Assembly (NCBI GenBank): GCA_018333655.1
Contig: JAGXTJ010000008.1
Span: 82,989 to 146,988, forward strand
Reading direction: 5' to 3'
From: Bacillota bacterium
GTDB lineage: Bacteria > Bacillota > UBA994
Length of the DNA: 64,000 bases
The stretch's first letter is position 1. Each line of letters opens with the position of its first letter. Below, one piece after another: positions 25,263 through 33,414 of the stretch. The notes beneath the pieces were generated by a model. The model did not search any database. It was not told the DNA's origin and was given only the letters and a program-made list of their open reading frames with translations. A program made the translations under genes and the position numbers.

Positions 25263-25297
25263 AAAAGTGAGCGCCCCACGCGGGGCGCTCACTTTTC
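25263..25297. terminator. Bidirectional intrinsic terminator
   Basis: AAAAGTGAGCGCCCC and its exact complement surround a 4-nt loop, with A-run before and TTTT after. It separates the small gene ending at 25219 from the convergent MFS transporter gene. Confidence 0.93.
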
Positions 25298-25300
25298 TCA

Positions 25301-26560
25301 CTAGTCTGCGGATACTAGGGCTGACGCATCAGCCATCATCTTTGCCTCGCGGGGCGCAAAAAAATAGTAGAAGGCCAAGGCGCTTAGTACATAGAGTACG
25401 GCGGTGAAGAAGTAAGGCAAGTTGTAGGAATAAGTCTTCATAATGTGCCCGCCCAGCCGTGCGCTGATGCCCCAGGCTAGTGTCCAAGTCATACTCAGAG
25501 CGCTACTCATGGTGGCACGTTCGGCGGGGTCTAAAATCTCCATGGTGAAACTACTCACCAGTGGGCCGCTCATATTCATCAGCGCGGACCGAAACCAGGC
25601 TGCCATAGAAGCCACCCATAGATTATTGGTCAGGGCGATGGTTAAGAGGAGCGGCACCGACAAAAGCCGAGTAATTGTTGTCGCGCGCACTTTGCCGTAG
25701 CGCGCGCCTAGTAGGGGCGCCGCCAAGATGGCCACCGTAGTAACTAACATCATCACAGAAAAAATAAGACCTATTTCAGCGGCAGTAGCCTGCAGATGAT
25801 GGGCAAAGTAGACATTGAGAAACGGAATAATCATCCCGGCGCCAAAACCCATGATAAACTCTGGCACAAGAAACTGTACTCCAAGCCGCCATGGCGGAAA
25901 ATTAATGCCTGATGCGCGCTTGCCTTTCGCCTTCTCTGCCGCATGCGTATCACGTAGCAGCGCATAAGGAACGACGGAAAGCACCAACAAGAGCGATGTC
26001 ATAAGCAGTGTCGCCCTGTAAACTGCAAATGAATCTGGCACATCATTGAGCCATGTCGCCCATAAAAGGGGCAAGGCGCCCCCAAGAAAGCTACCGATGA
26101 TGCCACTTATAGTCCAGGTGGCGCCATTGACGCTAAAGAGATGATTTCTCTCCTCGCGCGAGCTGTTCTCCACGAGGAACGGCGAGGAGGTCACCATCAT
26201 CACCGCTCCAGCCGCTCCGCCTATAATTGTAGCGGCCACAATGACAAGCTCTGTAGGGTGCAAAATTATGGCCACATGGGTGGCCGCAGCCATGACCGCA
26301 GCGCTAAGCAGGGAGCGACGACGCCCTACGTAGTCGCTGAGCATGCCCGCAGGCAAGGCAAACAACACGCTGGCAAACGACGAAAGCGAGATCATAAGTC
26401 CGAGAAAGTCTTCTCCCAGCCCAGCCTGCAAAATATACAAATTGCCCAGCACTCCATAGACACTCTGGTAAAGGGCTCCGATAATGCCCGCCAGCAAGAA
26501 CAGTCGCGCATTGTAACTAAAAGATTTGATCTTCTGCACATAGTCATAGATGAAAGACAT
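25301..26560 (-). CDS. Major facilitator superfamily transporter
   Basis: A 419-residue protein with about twelve membrane helices. The loop between helices 2 and 3 has the MFS motif GMLSDYVGRRRSLL, and the corresponding loop after helix 8 is ARYGKVRATTI. A cytoplasmic basic loop (HAAEKAKGKRASG) divides the two halves. This is a secondary transporter, probably exporting a drug or small metabolite, but no substrate can be named. ATG 26560 has GGAGG at a good distance; GTG 26581 is less likely. It appears to be monocistronic. Confidence 0.85.
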   Translation of the reverse strand: MSFIYDYVQKIKSFSYNARLFLLAGIIGALYQSVYGVLGNLYILQAGLGEDFLGLMISLSSFASVLFALPAGMLSDYVGRRRSLLSAAVMAAATHVAIILHPTELVIVAATIIGGAAGAVMMVTSSPFLVENSSREERNHLFSVNGATWTISGIIGSFLGGALPLLWATWLNDVPDSFAVYRATLLMTSLLLVLSVVPYALLRDTHAAEKAKGKRASGINFPPWRLGVQFLVPEFIMGFGAGMIIPFLNVYFAHHLQATAAEIGLIFSVMMLVTTVAILAAPLLGARYGKVRATTITRLLSVPLLLTIALTNNLWVASMAAWFRSALMNMSGPLVSSFTMEILDPAERATMSSALSMTWTLAWGISARLGGHIMKTYSYNLPYFFTAVLYVLSALAFYYFFAPREAKMMADASALVSAD

Positions 26561-26682
26561 AACAACTTCCTCCCCGCTCACTTACTTAGTGTAGCGAAGT
26601 ACTACCTTTTGAGCAAGGGTAGAAGGCAAAACTGGTCGCAAATAGAGCTACCTTTTGCTAGAAGGGTCTCATTTTGCCTTAA

Positions 26683-27471
26683 CTAAGGCCTGATCGCGAT
26701 TCCTTGCTGGCCCATGGCGGCCCAGCGCTGCAAAAAGACTTCTTTATCAAACCTTCTCTGCCTGCCAGTATAGGGATCGTTCACCACTACCTCTGTTTTG
26801 CTGAAACCCACGAGCAACATGGTGTGACCATTGCCTCGCCACTGATACTCATCACCTGCTGGGGTAAGCCAAGTGCCACGCAAAACCACTGGGAGATTTT
26901 CAATGGTGCCCCAGATGGCAATTGGGTTTCCGGCAATGATCATGTCTTCATACTCACCCCACGGCCTGCCTGTCATATTTACGAGGCGGTCACCAAAGTA
27001 GGGCTTAAGCATGGCCAACATCGGCTGATGATATACCCCGTAGCTATGCACGGAGTAGGGGCTACCGGCGAACTTTTGCCTTGGGTCCGGTCCATGTCTT
27101 CTACCACCACGCCAGTAAATGTCCCCCTGTGGCATACGAGCAATCCATTCGTCGACACTCTTACTAACTCCATAAAATTCGGCCAGCATTTTAATGGATA
27201 CGACTTCACACCCCGTAGGCCAGCGCGGCATTTGATGCACTACCGGTACTCCCTCTATAACAATGGCGTCCCGCAGAAAACGTGCCGGTGCAGGCGTGGG
27301 AGAGTTTTCACTTGCTTTTACGGGGAGCGCAATCTTAGTCTCAGCTCGAGCCTGACGGCTGGCGGGAGCAAGTCGCCTCCCACTCAAGAAGTCCTCTCGC
27401 ATCACCTGTAAGGAGGCAACCATAACTGCGCAGAGCAAAAGAAATAGCGCAACTCCTCCTACTGTTTTCAC
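26683..27471 (-). CDS. Exported C39-like papain-fold protein
   Basis: About 262 residues. An N-terminal hydrophobic segment (GGVALFLLLCAVMVASLQV) acts as signal or anchor, then a proline/alanine-rich linker leads to a peptidase C39-like domain from about residue 90. The likely catalytic cysteine is in PRWPTGCEVVSIKMLAEFYGV, the histidine in GNGHTMLLVGF and the aspartate in VVVNDPYTG. Such C39_2 proteins are extracellular cysteine peptidases or inactive relatives; the target is unknown. GTG 27471 is preferred since GGGAGG lies eight bases upstream; ATG 27477 is too close to it. No partner ABC exporter is present. Confidence 0.78.
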   Translation of the reverse strand: MKTVGGVALFLLLCAVMVASLQVMREDFLSGRRLAPASRQARAETKIALPVKASENSPTPAPARFLRDAIVIEGVPVVHQMPRWPTGCEVVSIKMLAEFYGVSKSVDEWIARMPQGDIYWRGGRRHGPDPRQKFAGSPYSVHSYGVYHQPMLAMLKPYFGDRLVNMTGRPWGEYEDMIIAGNPIAIWGTIENLPVVLRGTWLTPAGDEYQWRGNGHTMLLVGFSKTEVVVNDPYTGRQRRFDKEVFLQRWAAMGQQGIAIRP

Positions 27472-27622
27472 TTGCATCCCCTCCCAACTTAGTAATCGGA
27501 TGCGTGGCCTCATTCTTTAATGCCAGGCTTGTCCGCGCTACGACAACGTTACTACTATGTGCTCGCGAAAAAATTCAGCCTGTGCGGGAAGGTGTTTGCG
27601 AAACCGTCATGGAAGTAGGTAC

Positions 27623-28624
27623 TTACTCGAGCAGCGCGCGTAGCCGAGCCCCTGCCTCTAGGCTTAACTTAAAGATAGCTAAATCGGCCTCTAGCTCTGC
27701 TGTCGAGCCAAAGCCTCCCGCATAGCCATTTAGCCGTGACACCTCGGTGCTGTCTAGTAACCCGGCGAGAGTTTTGTGCTCCGCCTCAACCTCTTTAAAA
27801 ACTGCGGGTAGGCGACGCAAGTAGTATTTTTGGTGGTAGGCTTCGGCCAGATGAAACTTGTCCAGCAAGCGTATTTCGGTCAGCACATCGCCATAGCGCA
27901 TCTGGTACTCCGCCTTGCTTAAGATAGCGACATCTTGATCTTTTTTTTCGGCGCAGAGAATTAGTGACATATACTGACGGCCATACGCGCGCGCCCGCGG
28001 GCGATGACTATGCCAGAAAATCTCCAGCAATTCTTTGAGCCCTACGCGCGTCATATCGTAATCGATCTGCACCACCTCGGTGTGGTCGCCCATACTGTGG
28101 TAAGTAGGACTCATGGTTGTCCCACCGGCATAGCCGACACGAGTACGCACCACGCCGTTCACTAGCCCAAACTGGGCATCTGGGCCCCAAAATCAGCCCA
28201 TGCCAAGCGTGATGGTAGAGAGAGGCTTAAACATAAGCGCAGCCGAATTGGTGCAATACCTGAGTCCTAGTGGCGCGGGGCCATCGGTAAAGACATGCCC
28301 GATATGCCCCCCGCAGTTCGCGCAGTTAATCTCGCGTCGCGTCATGCCAAAGCGCAGGTCGACATCTTCTTGCAAGGCCTGCGACGAGAGCGGCTCTGTA
28401 AAACTTGGCCAGCCAGAGCCCGATTCGTACTTAGTGCTAGAGCTAAACAAAGCGGCACCACAAGCCCCGCACACATACACACCTTCTGCTTTGTGGTGGT
28501 AGTAGGCGTTAGTAAAGGGCGGCTCGGTGCCACGCTGCCGTAAACATCGGTACGCCTCTGGGCTTAAAATCTGGCGCCACTCCTCCTCGCTCTTGGCAAC
28601 GCGAAAGGGATGTATGTTGCTCAC
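27623..28624 (-). CDS. MsrB-MsrA fusion selenoprotein (in-frame TGA read as selenocysteine)
   Basis: One continuous frame of 333 codons interrupted only by TGA at 28195-28193. Codons 1-143 are a complete MsrB (methionine-R-sulfoxide reductase): zinc cysteines C52/C55 and C101/C104, catalytic C124 in LRYCTNSAAL. Codons 145-333 are MsrA (methionine-S-sulfoxide reductase) beginning FWGPDAQFG and continuing VGYAGGTTMSPTYHSMGDHTE. The TGA is codon 144, where MsrA has the catalytic cysteine of GCFW, giving TLGMG-U-FWGPD. A hairpin with a GUU loop 20 bases downstream fits a bacterial SECIS. The MsrA part lacks C-terminal resolving cysteines. Without recoding only MsrB would be made. GTG 28624 lies two bases after the cupin gene stop. 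Confidence 0.85.
28165..28195 (-). other. Selenocysteine codon and candidate bacterial SECIS hairpin
   Basis: UGA is at 28195-28193. On the mRNA, GCCCA-GUU-UGGGC (28177-28165) forms a perfect 5-bp stem with a GU-containing 3-nt loop. The loop starts 20 bases after the UGA, within the distance known for SelB-dependent elements such as E. coli fdhF. Bacterial SECIS sequences vary widely, so this supports recoding but does not prove it. Confidence 0.65.
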
Positions 28625-28626
28625 AG

Positions 28627-28968
28627 CTAGGCGCGAATCATGGTGAGTAGCATCTTGAACTGGGTGACAGCCTGCAAGGCATGCGGTTCGTGGGCGGGCA
28701 TGATGATCATCTCACCTTCTCGCACGCAGAGTGGCTGACCCGAAATAGTTACCTCGGCTTCGCCCTCTAGCACCTGAACCATAGCGTCGTAGGGTGCGGT
28801 GTGCTCGCTTAGCCCCTGCCCTGCTGCAAAAGCAAAGAAAGTAACTGTGCCAATCTTTTTGTTGATGAGAGTACGGCTCACCACCGAAGCCGCCTGATAA
28901 TCCGCTAAAGTCGCCGTACATAGCACCTGGCCCCTAATGTTTTCACTTTTGTGTTCCATGTTTTTCAC
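28627..28968 (-). CDS. Small cupin-domain protein
   Basis: A 113-residue single cupin. The two cupin motifs are recognisable: GLSEHTAPYDAMVQVLEGEAEV and GEMIIMPAHEPHALQA. The metal-site histidines are partly retained (H in SEHTAP and H in EPHALQ). Relatives bind small molecules or act in stress responses; no specific function can be given. It is transcribed with, and directly precedes, the MsrB-MsrA selenoprotein gene, with only two bases between them, which hints at a shared oxidative-stress role. GTG 28968 or ATG 28959 may be the start. Confidence 0.75.
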   Translation of the reverse strand: MKNMEHKSENIRGQVLCTATLADYQAASVVSRTLINKKIGTVTFFAFAAGQGLSEHTAPYDAMVQVLEGEAEVTISGQPLCVREGEMIIMPAHEPHALQAVTQFKMLLTMIRA

Positions 28969-29041
28969 TCGCTTTCCCGCATTCTATATAAATCTTACCA
29001 CAAACTTAGTTCCCCGCAATGGCAAGGAGGAGAGTAAAACA

Positions 29042-29704
29042 ATGCAAGAACATACACGCGAGGTGGTCACTCTGGGCCCTGAGTCACGCTTAAGTATGGC
29101 GACCATACTCGCCGCCGCTTTCCGCCACGACCCCGCCTTTGTCCGCCTGTTCAAGGGCACTACTCCTGATCAGGACGCCCATTATCGCCGCTTTATGGCC
29201 ACCTGGGTAGATAACTCCCTTAGCGAGGGCCACAACCTGCTGGGGGTGAGCATAGACAGGCAATTAGTCGGTGTCGTGGGCTTGGCAGGCTTAAACGGCA
29301 GCGCCGTGCGCTGGTCCCTGCGCCAAATCTTACCCGCCATGTTGAGCATGGTCTGGGGCCTAAATATTGGCGTAGGCCTGGCTATGCTGAAGGCGACCAG
29401 ACGTCCGCAGCTTGTCCCCCCTGATTCCTGCGAGTTGTCTATGCTGGCCGTCTCACCCGAGTTTCAAGGGATGGGGGTGGCTCGCGAACTACTCGTCGCA
29501 GTAGAAGAGAAGGTAGCAAAGGACTCTGCCGCCTCAGGCATCTACCTTTACACCACGGCCCTGAGTAGCCTACGTTTCTATGAGCACTGCGGCTACAAGG
29601 TTGTAGGGCACGCCAAGGCGGCAGGGGTGGATGTTTACCACCTCTTCCGCGACAGTGGCGCGCCCAGCATTTCTGCGTCAAGACGGAGCGACGATGCCCC
29701 TTAG
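29042..29704 (+). CDS. GNAT family N-acetyltransferase
   Basis: A 220-residue acetyltransferase. The acetyl-CoA binding motif VSPEFQGMGVARELLVAVEEK (pyrophosphate loop, about residues 137-157) and the later LYTTALSSLRFYEHCGYKVVG strand-helix are typical of the fold. The N-terminal half is family-specific and gives no substrate. ATG 29042 follows GGAGGAG at good distance; codons before it are rejected. The stop overlaps the stop of the convergent DUF3825-like gene by four bases. Confidence 0.82.
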   Translation: MQEHTREVVTLGPESRLSMATILAAAFRHDPAFVRLFKGTTPDQDAHYRRFMATWVDNSLSEGHNLLGVSIDRQLVGVVGLAGLNGSAVRWSLRQILPAMLSMVWGLNIGVGLAMLKATRRPQLVPPDSCELSMLAVSPEFQGMGVARELLVAVEEKVAKDSAASGIYLYTTALSSLRFYEHCGYKVVGHAKAAGVDVYHLFRDSGAPSISASRRSDDAP

Positions 29705-30528
29705 ATGGCCCTCATGGTCAGTCCGCTCAGCCAGTCGCTTTCTGGCTTGGCTAGCAGGCGGGCATTGTTGTAGGCCATATCGAGCGACAGGCAGGTACGG
29801 CCCTGATAGATATTGTCTTGCCGATATATAACCAGGGAGACATCAGCCCGGCTTTCGTCCTCCAGACAAATGGGCACCAGTAGCTGCACCGATCCCTCGT
29901 AGTACTGCGGCACTGCCAGTCGGTAATTTGCTAAGAGCCTTTTTTTAGCAGTGACAACGGCCCCTTTAAAGGCATTGCTGGCGAGCACCCTGTTCTCTAG
30001 GCTCTGAAATCTGGCTGGTAGGCGCTTTATGTTTTCGGGATGATCGATTATATGGTCGACATTAATGCGCCACTCTAGTCGGTAATCATAGACGATATCC
30101 ACCGTGTTTCTTAGGTACTGCGCGCGTGCTGGCAAGGGAAAAAACCTGTTAAGACAGGGATCGCTTTCTTTGTAGAAGCCTCGTAGAAACCATTTTTGCT
30201 GGTTGGCAATTCTGTTGGCTACGAAGTAACCATATAGTGCTTCATAGTTAGCGGTGAAGAGACCGGTATCAAAACAGGCATGCTCACCACATTCAAATAT
30301 AGCCGCGTCTCTTTCCTTCGCAGTTGGGGCAGCATCGTACTGCTCCTTTAGTCGCTTAAATGTGCAGTGGATATAGTAGTAGAGTATAAAAAATGGCTGA
30401 CTTGCATCTTGGCTCGGTAGACTCCAGGTTTCCGGGGACGCCTCGTAAGCCAACCTAGGCAGTAGTTCCTCCGAAAACCTCGGGCAGAAGGCATACTCAA
30501 ATAGCGGCCAATTTCTCTCTTCCCCCAT
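29701..30528 (-). CDS. DUF3825-like protein of unknown function
   Basis: A 275-residue soluble protein without signal or membrane segment. It has the alternating aromatic patterns of DUF3825: an opening LFEYAFCPRF segment, ILYYYIHCTFKRLKEQY, FDTGLFTANYEALYGYFVANR and the C-terminal PICLEDESRADVSLVIYRQDNIYQGRTCLSLDMAYNNARL region. Members of that family occur alone or next to predicted RNA- or nucleic-acid-binding domains, but the biochemical role is not known to me. It is a single gene, convergent and overlapping by four bases with the GNAT gene. Family assignment is by visual resemblance. Confidence 0.65.
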   Translation of the reverse strand: MGEERNWPLFEYAFCPRFSEELLPRLAYEASPETWSLPSQDASQPFFILYYYIHCTFKRLKEQYDAAPTAKERDAAIFECGEHACFDTGLFTANYEALYGYFVANRIANQQKWFLRGFYKESDPCLNRFFPLPARAQYLRNTVDIVYDYRLEWRINVDHIIDHPENIKRLPARFQSLENRVLASNAFKGAVVTAKKRLLANYRLAVPQYYEGSVQLLVPICLEDESRADVSLVIYRQDNIYQGRTCLSLDMAYNNARLLAKPESDWLSGLTMRAI

Positions 30529-30614
30529 GCACTCACCCCTTCGATTTTTACTTTCACGTCTCTAAGTTATATTTAGCGGCCTACCAGTTTATGACCAAGA
30601 TGAGGGACATACTA

Positions 30615-30647
30615 AGACCCTGCCCAGCGTTTATGCGGACAGGGTCT
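30615..30647 (-). terminator. Terminator-like hairpin after the EamA transporter gene
   Basis: Arms AGACCCTG / CAGGGTCT enclose a further partial pairing (CCGC / GCGT-like loop region). It lies about 90 bases after the transporter stop on the minus strand and is followed by TTAGTATG, a weak T-run. Confidence 0.5.
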
Positions 30648-30739
30648 GTTCTCGGCTAGGCAAGTAACTGCGGGCCGCTCAAATCTAAGTTCATCTATAG
30701 CCAAGGAAGTACAGCTAAGGGTGCTGAGAGCGAGAATAA

Positions 30740-31645
30740 CTACTTCGTTGCACCAAAGTAGTTCGCTCCCCAGACCCCGGTGAGTATCATTAAGACCCCT
30801 AGACCGCTGTACCAGTAAAAGGGTTCCGCTCGCAGAGTAACCCCCGCAAAAACCGCCACCACTGTCCCAACATTGGCGAACACCGCCGATTGAGAAGCAG
30901 GTATCTTGGACAATGAGTAGTTGACGAGCAAGAAGGCCACCACAGAAGAGAGTATTCCCAGGTACAAGGTGCCAATCCAAACATCAGGGTAGCGCAAGGC
31001 ATCCCCAAAGGTGGCCAGAGAGCCAGTCAACATATGGCTGGTAAAGGCCATGGCATTGAATACGATGGCTCCGGTCCACATCATGACAAAGGTAATCTCA
31101 AAAGGCGTAAACTTGCCCGTGGCCTCGCGCGAGACTATGTTGAAGAGGGCTGCCGCAGTCACGGCACAAAAGAGCAGCAGTAGGCCAAGAAGATTAGCCC
31201 CCTCTGCCCCGGCGTTCTGCATGGTCACAATGACTGCCACGCCGCTGACCGACAGCAAAATAAACTTCCACTGTGTCATGGTCGTCTTCTCTTTTAGGAA
31301 CAAGGCGCTAAAGATAGCGACGAGGATAGGTATGAGGGCGATCATCATACCTGCTTGCGACGAGGTGACAAAGCGCAGTCCGACCGTCTCGGTGACAAAG
31401 TACGCCACAGGTTGTAGAAGAGCGACGCGCAAGAGAGGGCGCAGATCCTTGCCCCGGAGCTTTACCTTCACAACCCCACACAGGGTGAGCGCAGTCACCA
31501 CCACGGCCGCTAAGGCAAAGCGAAAAGCTAGTAACCGCAGAGGATCCACATAGTCGAGAGCCTCTTTGGCAAAAAGAAAAGAAAAGCCGAATATCGTTGC
31601 GAAGCCAACCCCCGCAAGATATGGTTTCATGCCATGTTCTGTCAC
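30740..31645 (-). CDS. EamA/DMT family transporter
   Basis: A 301-residue protein with ten hydrophobic helices arranged as two EamA repeats (about residues 8-140 and 150-290). The end of the first repeat (AIFSALFLKEKTTMTQWKFILLSVSGVAVI) and of the second (TVVAVFAGVTLRAEPFYWYSGLGVLMILTGVW, given here as two hallmark loop regions) carry the family's conserved acidic residue before a short loop. Members export amino acids, nucleosides or drugs; the substrate here is unknown. GTG 31645 has GGGGAGG seven bases upstream. It diverges from the AbrB/PIN pair. Confidence 0.85.
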   Translation of the reverse strand: MTEHGMKPYLAGVGFATIFGFSFLFAKEALDYVDPLRLLAFRFALAAVVVTALTLCGVVKVKLRGKDLRPLLRVALLQPVAYFVTETVGLRFVTSSQAGMMIALIPILVAIFSALFLKEKTTMTQWKFILLSVSGVAVIVTMQNAGAEGANLLGLLLLFCAVTAAALFNIVSREATGKFTPFEITFVMMWTGAIVFNAMAFTSHMLTGSLATFGDALRYPDVWIGTLYLGILSSVVAFLLVNYSLSKIPASQSAVFANVGTVVAVFAGVTLRAEPFYWYSGLGVLMILTGVWGANYFGATK

Positions 31646-31705
31646 TTGCCTGCCTCCCCTGCCCGATGAATCTCCTCATATAGACTACAGCAATGGCAGT
31701 ACTCT

Positions 31706-31831
31706 TGCAATCTATTGCATCTTTCTATTTATCGCAGATGCGTCGCTTCGCTGCGGCACAAGGCCGAAGCAGTTGATTTTATTGGGCCAGAGGCGTATGC
31801 TGTAGCTAAGGAATGCATTGATTCCAATGCA
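31706..31831 (+). promoter_or_regulatory. Two related dyads upstream of the antitoxin gene
   Basis: TGCAAT-CT-ATTGCA (31706-31719) and TGCATT-N6-AATGCA (31814-31831) share half-site sequence. The second ends 20 bases before the antitoxin start codon. AbrB-fold antitoxins commonly repress their own promoter through such palindromes, so these are candidate operators. Confidence 0.5.
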
Positions 31832-31851
31832 AAACACAGGGGGGTAACGTC

Positions 31852-32127
31852 ATGGAACTTGCCAAAATTACAACTCGCGGACAAATCACTATTCCTGCTG
31901 AGATACGTCGAAAACTAGGTGTCAAGGACGGTGACAAAGTAATTTTTGTGGAGGAAAATGGTCGCATTGTTATGGAGAACGCTGCCATGGTAGCGCTTAG
32001 ATGCGCGCAGGATGCGTTCGCGGGGGAAGCCGAATGCAAGAACCTGAAAACCGAACAGGATATTGTGAACTTGGTAAGAGAGGTTCGCCGCACGGATTGG
32101 GAGAATAAACATGCGCGTGATGATTGA
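31852..32127 (+). CDS. AbrB/MazE-type antitoxin
   Basis: A 91-residue protein with an N-terminal SpoVT/AbrB swapped-hairpin domain: ELAKITTRGQITIPAEIRRKLGVKDGDKVIFVEE (residues about 2-36, seen as the usual TSKGQxTIPxxIR variant). The C-terminal acidic-basic tail (KTEQDIVNLVREVRR) would bind and neutralise the toxin. GGGGGG lies seven bases before ATG 31852. It overlaps the downstream PIN-domain gene by 17 bp, the standard toxin-antitoxin arrangement, and probably represses its own promoter. Confidence 0.88.
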   Translation: MELAKITTRGQITIPAEIRRKLGVKDGDKVIFVEENGRIVMENAAMVALRCAQDAFAGEAECKNLKTEQDIVNLVREVRRTDWENKHARDD

Positions 32128-32505
32128 CACTAACGTTCTCATATCTGCCTTGTTACTTCCCAGCAAACAAATGAATACATTGTTTTACAAAGTGGCTACC
32201 GAACATCAGCTAGTCCTTTCCTCGTACATGTCGACGAGTTAATGCGTGTGGTGCGACGAAAATTTCCCACCAAACTTGAAACGGTGGATCTGTTTTTGAG
32301 TCAACTTCCCTTCGAACTTGTTTACACACCGGCCCACCCAAGGCCTGGTCTCATTGAGATTCGTGATAAAATGGATTATCCGATATTGTATTCAGCAATT
32401 ACCGAGGACATAGACGTGCTAATCACTGGTGACAGGGATTTTGAGGAATTGTCCTTAGAAAGACCGACGATCGTCAGCCCGGCGTTGTTTCTCGAAAAGT
32501 ACTAG
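32111..32505 (+). pseudogene. PIN-domain toxin, interrupted by a one-base frameshift
   Basis: The first frame from ATG 32111 gives MRVMIDTNVLISALLLP (first PIN aspartate) and continues to SSYM at 32230, then stops at 32240. The rest of the domain continues in another frame from about 32230 as VDELMRVVRRKF (conserved glutamate), ITGDRDFEEL (conserved aspartates) to the stop at 32505. One missing base near 32228-32230 explains this. A restored protein of about 131 residues would be a normal VapC-like RNase. Either the toxin is inactivated or the consensus has a sequencing error; programmed shifting has no support, as no slippery run is present. Confidence 0.85.
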
Positions 32506-32566
32506 GTCGGCTTAGAGTGCAACTTGTCCTCTATTATGTTTGAACCGTTCTCTATGTCTCTAGAAA

Positions 32567-32604
32567 CACGAAGCCCCGCCTACACTCTGAGGCGGGGCTT
32601 CGTG
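32567..32604 (-). terminator. Intrinsic terminator of the sugar-acid operon
   Basis: Fourteen-base perfect arms CACGAAGCCCCGCC / GGCGGGGCTTCGTG with a 10-nt loop. On the minus strand it is followed by TTTCT. It lies just after the stop of the SDR gene at 32627, the last gene of the operon, and could also serve the plus-strand toxin gene. Confidence 0.88.
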
Positions 32605-32626
32605 CACGCTCTCGAGTGCACTTTGG

Positions 32627-33388
32627 CTAAAGCAAGGAGCCACCATCGATGCTGACAATACTGCCATTCATAAAGGCGGCTTCGTCGCAGCAGGCAAAAA
32701 GCACCGCCTGCGCTATTTCTTCGTCGCGCCCGAGCCTACCCATGGGCTGCCTACTAATGAATTCAGCGCGCATGGCACTAGGGTCCGGGTGGGCTTGTAT
32801 TCTGTCCTCGAGCGAGGGCGTCAGCGTTGTACCTGGACACACACAGTTGACGCGGATATTGTCTTTAAGGTAGTCGGCAGCCATGGCCCGGGTCAAAGAA
32901 ACGAGAGCGCCTTTAGAGGCACAGTAGGCGGCGCGATCGGTTATACCTTTAAGGGCGGCAACCGAGGCGATATTGACAATCGCACCGCCACCCGCCTTTT
33001 TCATCTCTAGCGTGGCATACTTGGCTACCAAGAAGGCCCCTTTGACATTGACGCGCATAGTCCTGTCAAAATCGTCCTCCGACGTATTGTCCACTCTACC
33101 GGGCAAGACGATGCCCGCGTTATTAACCAAAATGTCTATCTTGCCAAATGCTGCCACTGTTTCACCAACCATGCGCTCGGCATCCAGTACCCGCGAGACA
33201 TCTCCCCCCACAAAAATCCCTGTGCCGCCTGCTGCTTGCACCAGGCGTAGGGTTTCCTGCCCACCCGGCGAATTTGGTAGGTCGTTAATAGCCACTTTAG
33301 CACCCCGTGCCGCCAACAAGCATGCTGTTTTACGGCCTATACCAGCGCCCGCGCCGGTAATGAGGGCAACTTTGTCGCGAAAATCCAT
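32627..33388 (-). CDS. Short-chain dehydrogenase/reductase
   Basis: A 253-residue classical SDR. The NAD(P) motif is TGAGAGIGRKTACLLA, the acidic residue after the second strand (NDLPNS) suggests NAD preference, and NNAGI, the catalytic Ser in NIASVAA and the YCASK tetrad are all intact; the C-terminus ends SIDGGSLL. Enzymes of this type oxidise sugars or sugar acids at a secondary alcohol. Its place at the end of a TRAP transporter/KDPG aldolase operon suggests a step in sugar-acid breakdown, but the substrate is not known. Confidence 0.87.
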   Translation of the reverse strand: MDFRDKVALITGAGAGIGRKTACLLAARGAKVAINDLPNSPGGQETLRLVQAAGGTGIFVGGDVSRVLDAERMVGETVAAFGKIDILVNNAGIVLPGRVDNTSEDDFDRTMRVNVKGAFLVAKYATLEMKKAGGGAIVNIASVAALKGITDRAAYCASKGALVSLTRAMAADYLKDNIRVNCVCPGTTLTPSLEDRIQAHPDPSAMRAEFISRQPMGRLGRDEEIAQAVLFACCDEAAFMNGSIVSIDGGSLL

Positions 33389-33414
33389 GTACGCTCCCCC
33401 TTAGACGTAATTGT

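Noticed and set aside
28193..28624. Reading the msrB frame as a separate MsrB ending at TGA 28195-28193, and a separate MsrA beginning at GTG 28162
   Set aside because: The supposed MsrA would lack its catalytic residue and N-terminal motif, while the bases between encode exactly that motif in the same frame with TGA in the cysteine position.
31011..31553. 180-codon plus-strand frame opposite the EamA transporter
   Set aside because: Composition (Thr/Ser/Arg-rich) is typical of a complement frame; the minus-strand protein has ten clear membrane helices.
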